Of a stretch of DNA of 64,000 bases, positions 7,228 to 15,292 are shown one piece after another. The notes under the pieces were generated by a model that was not told the DNA's origin, made no database searches, and saw only the letters and a program-made list of their open reading frames with translations. The stretch is from contig CBDDIP010000002.1 in the NCBI GenBank assembly GCA_965229005.1, forward strand, positions 1,922,001-1,986,000, written 5' to 3'. Position 1 is the stretch's first letter. Each line of letters begins with the position of its first letter. This DNA comes from CBDDIP01 sp965229005. Its GTDB lineage: Bacteria > Actinomycetota > Acidimicrobiia > Acidimicrobiales > Ilumatobacteraceae. The translations under genes were made by a program, and so were the position numbers.

Positions 7228-8412
7228 ATGATCCGACGGTTCCTGGGATGGGCGGCGCTCGCCGCCGTTGCGGTGGGGGCGGCGAGTTGCTCCAGCGACT
7301 CGTCGGGCGACGCGACTCGACCGTCGGCCGAGAGCACCCCGGTCGCTTCGGCTCCGGCGGAGACGGACGCACCAGCTCCCACGACGCCGGCGGTCTCCGA
7401 TCCGCCCGCGACGACGCCCGTCGTCTCCGATGACGCGCAGGCGCTCGTCGATGCGTTCACCGCCGAGCAGCCGGCGATCGAGCTCGATCCCCTGCCTGCT
7501 CGCCCGGCGGCAGGCATGCAGCTCGCTGTGGTGAGCTGCGCCTACCCCACGTGCCAGACGTTCGCCGACGGCATCCAGGCCGCGGCCGATGCGCTCGACT
7601 GGGACGTCGAGGTCTACACCACGGACATCACCCCAGAGGCGTACGCGGCGACGTGGGATCGAGTGCTGCAGGCGAAGCCGGATCTCATCGCATACATGGC
7701 GCTGCTGCCGAACGGCCTGATCGCCGACCAGCTCGCCGCCGTGTCGTCGACGGGCATCCCCACCGTGTCGCTCGGCGGCGACGACGTCAGCGGGCCCGTC
7801 AGCGCTGTGTACGCAGGTGACGTCCAGTTGCACCGCAGTGGCGAGCTGATGGGCGCGGCGGTCGCTGCCGATGGCGGTGCCGGTGCGCACGCCGTCTTCG
7901 TGTGGGATCCCAACACTGCCGTCATCATGGGGCCGGTGAACGACGGCTTCACCACACAGGTCACCGCCGCCGGCGGCACCGTGGACGTGCTCGACACCTC
8001 GAGTGCGGAGATCGGCAAGAGCGTGCCCGGCCAGGTCGTCAGCTACCTGCAAGCGCACCCCGACGTGAACTACGTCGCGTTCACCGTGGCCGACTTCGCT
8101 GCCGGTGTGCCCCAGGCGCTGGAAGCGGCCGGCATCGAGGGCGTCAAGCTCATCGGTCGCTCACCGCAGGCGTCTGATCTCGCCGCCGTGATCGACGGTT
8201 CGCAGTGGGCGCAGGTGGGGGAGGAGGGCTCGACGGCCGGCTATCGCGCCGTCGACGGTCTGGCGCGGCTGCTGGCCGGGATGCCGATCGAGACCCGTCC
8301 GGAGGGATGGCACCGCATCTTCACCGCCGAGAGCCTGGCGAACGGTGCCGAGGGTGCGTTGGACGTGCCTGGTTCGCCCGACGCGTTCCTCGCCGCGTGG
8401 CAGGTCGCCTGA
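7228..8412 (+). CDS. ABC importer substrate-binding lipoprotein 1
   Basis: A 394-residue extracellular solute-binding protein of the sugar-type periplasmic-binding fold (Peripla_BP_4-like). The signal peptide ends in a lipobox with Cys21 (VGAASC), followed by a Ser/Thr/Pro linker to ~residue 70. The binding domain begins 'AGMQLAVVSCAYPTCQTFADGIQ'. GAGGGGG lies 7 nt before the ATG at 7228, which fixes the start. It is a clear paralogue of SBP2 at 14090 (shared VFVWDPNT, PGQVVS, RSPQAS and GYRAVDGLARL blocks). It has no ATPase or permease of its own and presumably docks on the transporter at 15.3-17.9 kb. Its stop overlaps the next start (TGATG). Confidence 0.85.
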   Translation: MIRRFLGWAALAAVAVGAASCSSDSSGDATRPSAESTPVASAPAETDAPAPTTPAVSDPPATTPVVSDDAQALVDAFTAEQPAIELDPLPARPAAGMQLAVVSCAYPTCQTFADGIQAAADALDWDVEVYTTDITPEAYAATWDRVLQAKPDLIAYMALLPNGLIADQLAAVSSTGIPTVSLGGDDVSGPVSAVYAGDVQLHRSGELMGAAVAADGGAGAHAVFVWDPNTAVIMGPVNDGFTTQVTAAGGTVDVLDTSSAEIGKSVPGQVVSYLQAHPDVNYVAFTVADFAAGVPQALEAAGIEGVKLIGRSPQASDLAAVIDGSQWAQVGEEGSTAGYRAVDGLARLLAGMPIETRPEGWHRIFTAESLANGAEGALDVPGSPDAFLAAWQVA

Positions 8413-9770
8413 TGGTGACTGCTGCCTCCGCCGCCCCGCCCGTCGATCAGGCGATTCTGCTGTTCACGCCGGAGTGGACCGGGATGCACCCGGGCGCGTG
8501 GCGGTTACCCGGCAGCCCGATCGACGGGGCGATGGACTTCGACGAGATCGTCTCCCTCGTACGCATGGCCGAGCAAGCGAAGCTGCACGGCATGTTCCTT
8601 GCCGACCTCACCGGCTTCCGTCTCGAGGTGAGCATGCCGAACGTGGCCAAGACGAGCACCGGCGCCCGGTTCGAACCGTTCACACTGATGTCGGCGTTGT
8701 CGATGTGCACGTCCCAGATCGGGTTGATCATGACGGCCGGCACGACGTACGACGAGCCGTACCACGTGGCTCGACGGTTCGCTTCGCTCGACCATCTGAG
8801 CAAGGGCCGCGCTGGTTGGAACATCGTCACCACCGGCAACCAGGCGGTGGCTGCCCGTTTCGGTCAGGCCAAGCACATGGAGCACGACCTGCGCTACGAC
8901 CGCGGTGTGGAGTTCGTCGAGGCGGTGACCGCGTTGTGGGACAGCTTCGAGGACGGTGCGTTCGTGCGTGACAAGGAGTCCGGCACGTTCTTCGACGTCG
9001 ATCGGTTGCACGTCGCCAAGCAGCGTGGTGCGTACATCAACATCGAGGGTCCGTTGAACGTCGAGCGGTCGGTGCAGGGGTGGCCGGTGCTCGCACAGGC
9101 GGGCTCATCGACCACCGGGCGGGCCTTCGCGGCCCGCTTCGCCGAGGTGATGTTCACGATGCAGCCGAACATCGAAGCTGCACGCGAGTTTCGGGGCGGG
9201 ATGCGTGCCGCGGTCGCCGACGCTGGTCGATCGCCCGACTCGATCAAGATCATGGTCGGCCTGACGCTCGTCGTCGGCGAGACCGATGAGGACGCCGAGG
9301 CGACGTTCGCGTTGATGGACTCGTTGGTGGACGACGACCTCGGGCTGGAGATCCTCGAATCGAAGATCGATGCGGACCTCGCGGGTGTCGACCTCGATGG
9401 GCCGCTCCCCGACATCGCCGAAACCGCGCTCGGGACTCGCACGATCCAGCAGTTCTTCGTCGAGATGGCCCGCCGTGAGTCGCTCACCGTTCGCCAGCTG
9501 ATCAGCAGGGTGCTGCGCTGGGGCGCCATCGGCGGGTCGCCGACGACGATCGCCGATCACATCGAGACCTGGCTGCGCGCCGGCGCCGCTGATGGGTTCA
9601 ACGTCACGTTCGCCGACATGCCCGGCTCGATGACCGTCTTCTGTGAGCAGGTCGTGCCCGAGCTCCAGCGTCGTGGCCTGTTCCAGACCGACTACACCGG
9701 CACCACGCTGCGCGAGCACCTCGGCCTGGAGCGCCCGGCTCATGTCGGCGTTCCCGAGGTGTCCATCTAG
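8412..9770 (+). CDS. FMN-dependent monooxygenase 1, NtaA/SnaA/DszA family
   Basis: A 452-residue flavin monooxygenase of the nitrilotriacetate/dibenzothiophene-sulfone monooxygenase family. Such enzymes use FMNH2 from a separate reductase. Family hallmarks are 'ILLFTPEWTGMHPGAWR', 'DEPYHVARRFASLDHLSKGR', 'GWNIVTT', 'HDLRYDRGVEFVEAVTALWDSFEDGA' and 'PVLAQAGSS' with the C-terminal 'GAADGFNVTFADMP'. It is translationally coupled to SBP1 (TGATG). Long stretches are nearly identical in DNA to monooxygenase 2 (174 identical bp at 8895-9068 versus 10326-10499). Substrate unknown. Confidence 0.88.
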   Translation: MVTAASAAPPVDQAILLFTPEWTGMHPGAWRLPGSPIDGAMDFDEIVSLVRMAEQAKLHGMFLADLTGFRLEVSMPNVAKTSTGARFEPFTLMSALSMCTSQIGLIMTAGTTYDEPYHVARRFASLDHLSKGRAGWNIVTTGNQAVAARFGQAKHMEHDLRYDRGVEFVEAVTALWDSFEDGAFVRDKESGTFFDVDRLHVAKQRGAYINIEGPLNVERSVQGWPVLAQAGSSTTGRAFAARFAEVMFTMQPNIEAAREFRGGMRAAVADAGRSPDSIKIMVGLTLVVGETDEDAEATFALMDSLVDDDLGLEILESKIDADLAGVDLDGPLPDIAETALGTRTIQQFFVEMARRESLTVRQLISRVLRWGAIGGSPTTIADHIETWLRAGAADGFNVTFADMPGSMTVFCEQVVPELQRRGLFQTDYTGTTLREHLGLERPAHVGVPEVSI

Positions 9771-9771
9771 C

Positions 9772-9812
9772 AGAATCAGATTCTTGACAATGGAATATCC
9801 GTGTGATGTGAT
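9772..9812 (+). promoter_or_regulatory. promoter and perfect operator of monooxygenase-2 operon
   Basis: AGAATCAGATTCT (9772-9784) is a perfect palindrome whose last T begins the -35 TTGACA (9784-9789). A -10 TGTGAT (9807-9812) follows after 17 nt. It starts 1 nt after the preceding stop codon. Confidence 0.7.
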
Positions 9813-9869
9813 GTGTGCATTGGGATCGACACGGCCACCGATGGCCGGTCGAGGAACGAGGGGGAAGCG

Positions 9870-11219
9870 GTGACTCGGCAAGCGATTCTGCTGTTCACGC
9901 CGGAGTGGAACGGGATGCACCCGGGCGCCTGGCGGTTGCCTGGCACGCCGGTCGACGGGGCGATGGACTTCGACGACATCCGCGCACTCGTGCAGCGCGC
10001 CGAGGCGGCCAAGTTCCATGGCATGTTCATGGCTGACCCGACCGGCTTCCGCCTCGAGGTCGGCTACCCCAACCTCGCGAAGACCGGCACTGCGGTGCGC
10101 TACGAGCCGTTCATGCTGATGTCGGCGTTGTCGATGTGCACGTCGCAGATCGGGTTGATCATGACGGCCGGCACGACCTACGACGAGCCGTACCACGTGG
10201 CTCGACGGTTCGCTTCGCTCGACCATCTGAGCAAGGGGCGGGCCGGTTGGAACATCGTCACCACCGGCAACAAGACTGTCGCCCGGCACTTCGGCACCCG
10301 TGATCACATGGAGCACGACCTGCGGTACGACCGCGGTGTGGAGTTCGTCGAGGCGGTGACCGCGTTGTGGGACAGCTTCGAGGACGGTGCGTTCGTGCGT
10401 GACAAGGAGTCCGGCACGTTCTTCGACGTCGATCGGTTGCACGTCGCCAAGCAGCGTGGTGCGTACATCAACATCGAGGGTCCGTTGAACGTCGAGCGGC
10501 CGGTGCAGGGGTGGCCGGTGCTCGCGCAAGCCGGCTCGTCCGGGACGGGCAAGGAGTTCGCCGCTCGCTTCGCCGAGGTGATGTTCACCCTGCAGAGCGA
10601 CATCGCTCAGTCGCGCTCCTTCGTCGCCGAGATGAAGGACGCGGCGGTGAAGCACGGCCGACAGCCCGACGACATCCTCGTGATGCCGGCCCTGACGCTC
10701 GTCGTCGCCGAGACCGACGAGGAGGCTGCGGCGAAGTTCGAGCTGCTCGACTCGCTCGTCGATCCGGAGCTCGGCCTCGAGCTGCTGTCGGTGATGATCG
10801 ACCTCGATCTGTCCGGACTCGACATGGACGGCCCGTTGCCTGAGGTCCCGGAGACCGTGCTGGGCACGAAGACGGTGCAGCGCTTCTTCGTCGAGAAGGC
10901 GCATCGGGACGGCCTGACCATTCGCCAACTGATCAGCTTCGTGTTGCGCTGGGGTGCCGTCGGCGGATCGCCGACGACCATCGCCGACCACATCGAGGAG
11001 TGGGTCACCACCGGCGCCGCCGACGGCTTCAACGTCACGTTCGCCGACATGCCCGAGTCGATGATCATGTTCTGCGACCACGTCATCCCCGAGCTGCAGC
11101 GACGCGGCGTCTTCCAGACGGAGTACGCCGGAACCACCCTGCGCGAGCACCTCGGCCTGGCTCGTCCGGCCAACCAGTTCACGGCCAGCCCCTCCACGCC
11201 GAGCCCGGTGCACTCGTGA
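9870..11219 (+). CDS. FMN-dependent monooxygenase 2, NtaA/SnaA/DszA family
   Basis: A 449-residue paralogue of the preceding monooxygenase with the same motifs (ILLFTPEWNGMHPGAWR, DEPYHVARRFASLDHLSKGR, GWNIVTT, PVLAQAGSSGTGKEF). The GTG at 9870 is preceded by a GAGGGGGA ribosome-binding site, which fixes the start. The two proteins diverge most over residues ~235-300, while blocks around the flavin site are almost identical down to synonymous positions. It heads a three-gene operon with the epimerase-like and ThDP genes, each junction overlapping by 4 bp. Confidence 0.88.
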   Translation: MTRQAILLFTPEWNGMHPGAWRLPGTPVDGAMDFDDIRALVQRAEAAKFHGMFMADPTGFRLEVGYPNLAKTGTAVRYEPFMLMSALSMCTSQIGLIMTAGTTYDEPYHVARRFASLDHLSKGRAGWNIVTTGNKTVARHFGTRDHMEHDLRYDRGVEFVEAVTALWDSFEDGAFVRDKESGTFFDVDRLHVAKQRGAYINIEGPLNVERPVQGWPVLAQAGSSGTGKEFAARFAEVMFTLQSDIAQSRSFVAEMKDAAVKHGRQPDDILVMPALTLVVAETDEEAAAKFELLDSLVDPELGLELLSVMIDLDLSGLDMDGPLPEVPETVLGTKTVQRFFVEKAHRDGLTIRQLISFVLRWGAVGGSPTTIADHIEEWVTTGAADGFNVTFADMPESMIMFCDHVIPELQRRGVFQTEYAGTTLREHLGLARPANQFTASPSTPSPVHS

Positions 11220-12256
11220 GCGGCGCGAGCTCGAAGCGGGTTCTCGTCACCGGGGGCACCGGCGTCATCGGCGCCTGGGCGGTCCGCGAGATCGCCGAAG
11301 CGGGCGACACCCCGATCGTCCTCACCCGCGGTGCCACCGACGTGGGCCGGGCCATCCTCGGTCCGCTGGCGGCCGAGATCGAATTCGTCACGTGCGACAT
11401 CCGCAACCCGTTGGCACTCATGTCGGCCGTGCACCGAACTCGCCCCGACGTGATCGCCCACCTCGCCAGCGCCAAGCCGTGGCAGATGGACGCCGGCTAC
11501 GTCGCCCACCCCGATCCGCTCCTGGGCGTCGACGCGATCATCAACGGCACGGCCAACCTGCTCGAGATCGCCCGCGAGCTCGGCGTGCCCCGCGTGGTGT
11601 TCGCCAGTTCGAAGAGCGCGTACGCCCCGTTCGCCGGTCGTCACACTGCGCCGACGTACGACCCGGTCCCGGAGTCGTACCCGTCCCGGCCGACGGAGGT
11701 CTACGGCATCACCAAGCTCGCTGCCGAACAGCTCGGCGGCTACTACCGCGCCCACCTCGGTGTGGATGTGATCGCGCTGCGGTTCGGCAGCACCTACGGC
11801 CCGTACAAACGCGGCGCCGGCGTGGCGCCCGCCGGGTTGATCGGCAGCGCGATCGAGGGCTTGCTCGTCCGCGCGACGTACGAGGAGACCACCTACCGGC
11901 TGCAGATCGACGAGTTCGTCTACAACCGTGACGTCGGGCGCGGCATCCAACTGGCGTGCGCCGTCGACACGACTGCCGACTGGCTGTTCAACATCGGCAC
12001 CGGTGAGGGAAGCTCCATCGAGGACGTCGTCGACGCGATCGCCGACGTGCCCGGTGTGCAGGCGCCCGAGGTGACGATCGTCGCCGATGGGACACCGGGC
12101 GCGGCGAAAGGACACCTGGTGCCCGCGCACGCGGGAGTGCTCGACTGCTCTGCGGCTCGCGATCAGCTCGGCTACGTCGCACGCTTCGACTTGCGTGCGG
12201 GCATCGCCGACGCAGCAGAGGTGTTCCGAGCCAGCAACGCGGCGGTACCGGCATGA
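11216..12256 (+). CDS. NAD(P)-dependent epimerase/dehydratase (extended SDR)
   Basis: A 346-residue extended SDR. The nucleotide-binding loop is near the N-terminus (VLVTGGTGVIGAW), the catalytic Ser region is FASSKSAY, and the Tyr-Lys pair is in EVYGITKLAAEQLGG. 'ALRFGSTYGPYKRG' is the usual substrate-domain transition. The GTG start at 11216 overlaps the upstream TGA (GTGA). The family acts mostly on nucleotide sugars, but in a catabolic cluster it could serve as a dehydrogenase or dehydratase of a small substrate. No decisive residue separates these options. Confidence 0.8.
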   Translation: MSGASSKRVLVTGGTGVIGAWAVREIAEAGDTPIVLTRGATDVGRAILGPLAAEIEFVTCDIRNPLALMSAVHRTRPDVIAHLASAKPWQMDAGYVAHPDPLLGVDAIINGTANLLEIARELGVPRVVFASSKSAYAPFAGRHTAPTYDPVPESYPSRPTEVYGITKLAAEQLGGYYRAHLGVDVIALRFGSTYGPYKRGAGVAPAGLIGSAIEGLLVRATYEETTYRLQIDEFVYNRDVGRGIQLACAVDTTADWLFNIGTGEGSSIEDVVDAIADVPGVQAPEVTIVADGTPGAAKGHLVPAHAGVLDCSAARDQLGYVARFDLRAGIADAAEVFRASNAAVPA

Positions 12257-13926
12257 CCACGACTCGGATGACGTGCGCCGAAGCCACGGTTCGGTCGATG
12301 GTCGAGCTCGGTTGTGAGACGTTCTTCAACATCCCCGGCCGCGGCATCTACCCGTTGCTCGACGAGCTCGGCGGCTTCCCGGAGCTGCGCTACATCACGG
12401 GCCTGCACGAGTTCCCGCTGTCGGCGATCGCCGACGGCTACGCCCGAGGCTCCAACCGACCGGTGTTCATGAACCTCTACATGAGCACCGGTGTGCTCAA
12501 CGCGGCGAGCTCCATCTTCCTCGCCCAGCGCGATCGGGTGCCGATGGTCGTCACGGCCACGCAGGCCGAGTCGTGGGCAGTCGGGGCCGACCACCGAGCC
12601 GAGATCAGTGACATCGTCGAAGCGATGCGGCCGGTGACGAAGTGGGCGTGGATGCCCCCGACGCCGGATCGCGTGCCGGAGGCACTGCGTCGTGCGTACG
12701 CGATCGCGACGACCGAGCCGATGGGTCCGACGTTCGTCGCCATCCCCGTCGACTACTGGACCGCGGAGATCGACTACGAACCTCAGCTGCACACGGACGT
12801 GATCGAGCCCACGGTCGTGGCGAGTGGGGAGCTGGCGAGCATCGTCACGGACATCGAGCGTGCGGACGCACCGGTGCTCGTCGCCGGATACGAGCTGCTG
12901 CGACAGGGTGCCGGGCCGCGGCTCGTCGAGCTGTCGCGCCGACTCGGCTGTGCGCTCGTCGCCGAACCCGAGCCGGCCATGCTGCCGGCCTCGATCGACG
13001 ACGACATCTTCGCCGGTTCGGTTGCCGAAGCCGTCGAGGTGATCGCCGAGAGCGATCTCGTCGTCCACCTCGGTACGAACACCTACGAGGCGTTCCACGC
13101 GAAGATCTTCGACGCAGGCAGGACGAAGCGTCACCTCTGGGTGGGTTCGTCCGGCGTCGAGCTGAACAAGGTCGTCGTCGCCGAGCGAGCGGTCATCGGC
13201 CCGGTGACGGCGATCACGACGGCCATCCTCGACGAGCTCGACAAGCGCCTCATCGGAGTCGACCACGACGATCGGCGCGGCCATGTGGCGGCGTTGGTCG
13301 CCGCCGAGCGAGCGCCGCTGATCGCCCGCCAGCACGAGGCGTGGGACGACGATCCGATGCCCGTGGCCCGGGCGTGCGCTGAGCTGCGTGCAGCGTTGCC
13401 GCCCGAGACGATCCTCGTCGACCACAGCACGACCGCCGTTCGGCTCGTGCGCGAATTCTTCCCGGTGCCGGCGGGGGATCAGTACATCTCCGCCTCCGGT
13501 AGTTGCCAGGGATGGGGGCTCGGCGCGGCGATCGGCGTGCAGCTCGCCAACCCCGGCACACCCGTCCTGGGTGTCGTCGGGGACGGCGGGTTCATGTTCG
13601 GCCTCCAGGCGGTGTGGACGGCGGCTCAGTACCGAATTCCCGTGCTCGTCGTCGTCCTCGACAACGGTGGGTGGAGCAGCATGCGGTCGAGCCTGGCGCG
13701 CAACTCGCCGCGCACGGTCGCCGCCGGGCGTGAGATGCACTTCGGATGGACGAGCGACAACGCGATGGTGGCGCGAGGGCTCGGCGCGGACGCGATCGAC
13801 GTGATGGATGCCGACCAGCTTCGATCGGTGCTCGCCGAACGGCTGCCGCTGGATGGTCCGCTCGTGCTCAACGTCCGTGTCCGGCGCGAGCCGAAGACCT
13901 CAGCCTCGCCGTTCGTCGGCTACTGA
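12253..13926 (+). CDS. thiamine diphosphate-dependent decarboxylase/lyase
   Basis: A 557-residue enzyme of the acetolactate synthase/benzoylformate decarboxylase superfamily. The N-terminal Pyr domain has the catalytic Glu53 (ITGLHEFPLSAIADGYAR). A central domain spans ~190-330, and the C-terminal PP domain has the ThDP motif GDG around residues 440-442 ending at 'VLDNGGWSS'. It probably cleaves or decarboxylates a 2-oxo acid, or a 2-hydroxyacyl compound, releasing an aldehyde that the two clustered aldehyde dehydrogenases could oxidise (inference). It overlaps the upstream gene by ATGA and ends the operon. Confidence 0.82.
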   Translation: MTTTRMTCAEATVRSMVELGCETFFNIPGRGIYPLLDELGGFPELRYITGLHEFPLSAIADGYARGSNRPVFMNLYMSTGVLNAASSIFLAQRDRVPMVVTATQAESWAVGADHRAEISDIVEAMRPVTKWAWMPPTPDRVPEALRRAYAIATTEPMGPTFVAIPVDYWTAEIDYEPQLHTDVIEPTVVASGELASIVTDIERADAPVLVAGYELLRQGAGPRLVELSRRLGCALVAEPEPAMLPASIDDDIFAGSVAEAVEVIAESDLVVHLGTNTYEAFHAKIFDAGRTKRHLWVGSSGVELNKVVVAERAVIGPVTAITTAILDELDKRLIGVDHDDRRGHVAALVAAERAPLIARQHEAWDDDPMPVARACAELRAALPPETILVDHSTTAVRLVREFFPVPAGDQYISASGSCQGWGLGAAIGVQLANPGTPVLGVVGDGGFMFGLQAVWTAAQYRIPVLVVVLDNGGWSSMRSSLARNSPRTVAAGREMHFGWTSDNAMVARGLGADAIDVMDADQLRSVLAERLPLDGPLVLNVRVRREPKTSASPFVGY

Positions 13927-13987
13927 GCGATGTCGGGGAGGGCGTGCTCGAACGCGCCCGCGAATCGATGAACTTGTTCTGTAAACC

Positions 13988-14038
13988 AGAATCTAGTTCT
14001 TGACAGCAGACCGAGTTGGTGGTCTCATTTGCAGAATC
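13988..14038 (+). promoter_or_regulatory. promoter and operators of the 11-gene operon
   Basis: AGAATCTAGTTCT (13988-14000), one mismatch from a perfect palindrome, shares its last T with the -35 TTGACA (14000-14005). A -10 TCTCAT (14023-14028) follows after 17 nt. A downstream half-site TGCAGAATCACAGTGC starts at 14030, with AGAATC at 14033-14038, the same distance from the -35 as at 7176. Confidence 0.68.
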
Positions 14039-14089
14039 ACAGTGCACGGTCCAGAACGGACCGGCCCGGGGGTACAGGGGGTACTTCGA

Positions 14090-15292
14090 ATGACATCTCG
14101 TTCCATGCGTGCGGTCACCATCGCCGCCATCGCGTCGCTCGCTCTCGTGGCGTGTGGCAGCGACGACAACGCCGACACCACGACACCGGCGGCAACCGCG
14201 CCAGGTGCCACGGAGCCCGAGGCCACCGTGCCCGCGGCAACCGACCTGGTTGGCACATCACCCAGCAGCGAGCCCGCTGCCACGGATCCGGCCGACGATC
14301 CGGTCGCCGCAGCGCAGGCGCTCGTCGACGAGTACAGCGCCGCACAGGACGCGGTGGCGTTGGATGCGCTGCCGGCGAAGCCCGAGGCGGGCAAGACCAT
14401 CGCGGTGCTGACGTGCGCGTTCCCGGCATGCCAGTCCACGACGGATGGCGTCAACGAGGCCGCAGCGCTGCTCGGCTGGGACGTCGTGACCTACACGTCG
14501 GAGATCACGCCAGAGGCGTACGCCGGAACCTGGGATCGACTGCTGCAGGACCCGCCGGACCTCATCGCCTTCACCGGCTTGCTGCCCAACGAGCTCATCG
14601 CCGACCAGCTCGCCAAGGTCGAAGAGCTCGGCATCCCGACCGTGGCGATCGCTGCGTCCGACTCGCCCGGCGGTGTGATGCAGGCGGTCTACGTCGGCGC
14701 CGCACAGCTGATCAAGAGCGGGCAGCTGATGGGCGCCGCCGTCGCCGCTGATGGTGGAGCCGGCGTCAAGACGGTCTTCGTCTGGGATCCGAACACGAAG
14801 GCGATCATGGGGCCGGTGAAGGACAACTTCACCGAGCAGATCGAGGCCGTCGGCGGTTCGGTCGAGGTCCTCGAGATCTCGCTGCAGGAGACCGGCAAAG
14901 CCGTGCCCGGACAGGTGGTCAGCTTCCTGCAGGCGAACCCGGATGTGAAGTACGTGGCCTTCTCGATCGCGGACTTCTCGGCGGGTGTGCCGCAGGCACT
15001 CGCGGCCGCGGGCATCGACGGTGTGAAGATCATCGGTCGTTCACCCCAGGCCAGCAACCTCGACAACATCCTGAACGGGTCGGAGTGGGCGGCGGTCGCC
15101 GAGGAGAGCGTTGCCGGTGGCTACCGGGCCGTCGACGGCTTGGCCCGCATCATGGCCGGTGTGAGCTTCGACGCCGAGCCGGAAGGCTGGCATCAGATCC
15201 TCACCGCCGACAACATCAGCGACGTCAACACTGCGCTGGAGACGCCGGGCGTGCCCGATGCCTTTGCCGCAGCCTGGCTCCTCAACGGCTGA
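14090..15292 (+). CDS. ABC importer substrate-binding lipoprotein 2
   Basis: A 400-residue paralogue of SBP1 and the first gene of the transporter operon. The signal peptide ends at a lipobox with Cys22 (LALVAC), a Thr/Ala/Pro linker follows, and the ligand domain starts at 'AGKTIAVLTCAFPACQSTTDGV'. It shares ITPEAYA, LPNELIADQLAKV, FVWDPNTKAIMGPV and GGYRAVDGLARIMAG with SBP1. It binds the imported compound outside the membrane. A GGGG ribosome-binding site precedes the ATG at 14090. Its stop overlaps the ATPase start (TGATG). Confidence 0.87.
   Translation: MTSRSMRAVTIAAIASLALVACGSDDNADTTTPAATAPGATEPEATVPAATDLVGTSPSSEPAATDPADDPVAAAQALVDEYSAAQDAVALDALPAKPEAGKTIAVLTCAFPACQSTTDGVNEAAALLGWDVVTYTSEITPEAYAGTWDRLLQDPPDLIAFTGLLPNELIADQLAKVEELGIPTVAIAASDSPGGVMQAVYVGAAQLIKSGQLMGAAVAADGGAGVKTVFVWDPNTKAIMGPVKDNFTEQIEAVGGSVEVLEISLQETGKAVPGQVVSFLQANPDVKYVAFSIADFSAGVPQALAAAGIDGVKIIGRSPQASNLDNILNGSEWAAVAEESVAGGYRAVDGLARIMAGVSFDAEPEGWHQILTADNISDVNTALETPGVPDAFAAAWLLNG

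Noticed and set aside
13970..13979. GAACTTGTTC palindrome upstream of the operator at 13988 as a LexA site
   Set aside because: The core is GAAC-TT-GTTC with a 2-nt spacer, not the N4 spacing, and the operon is metabolic.
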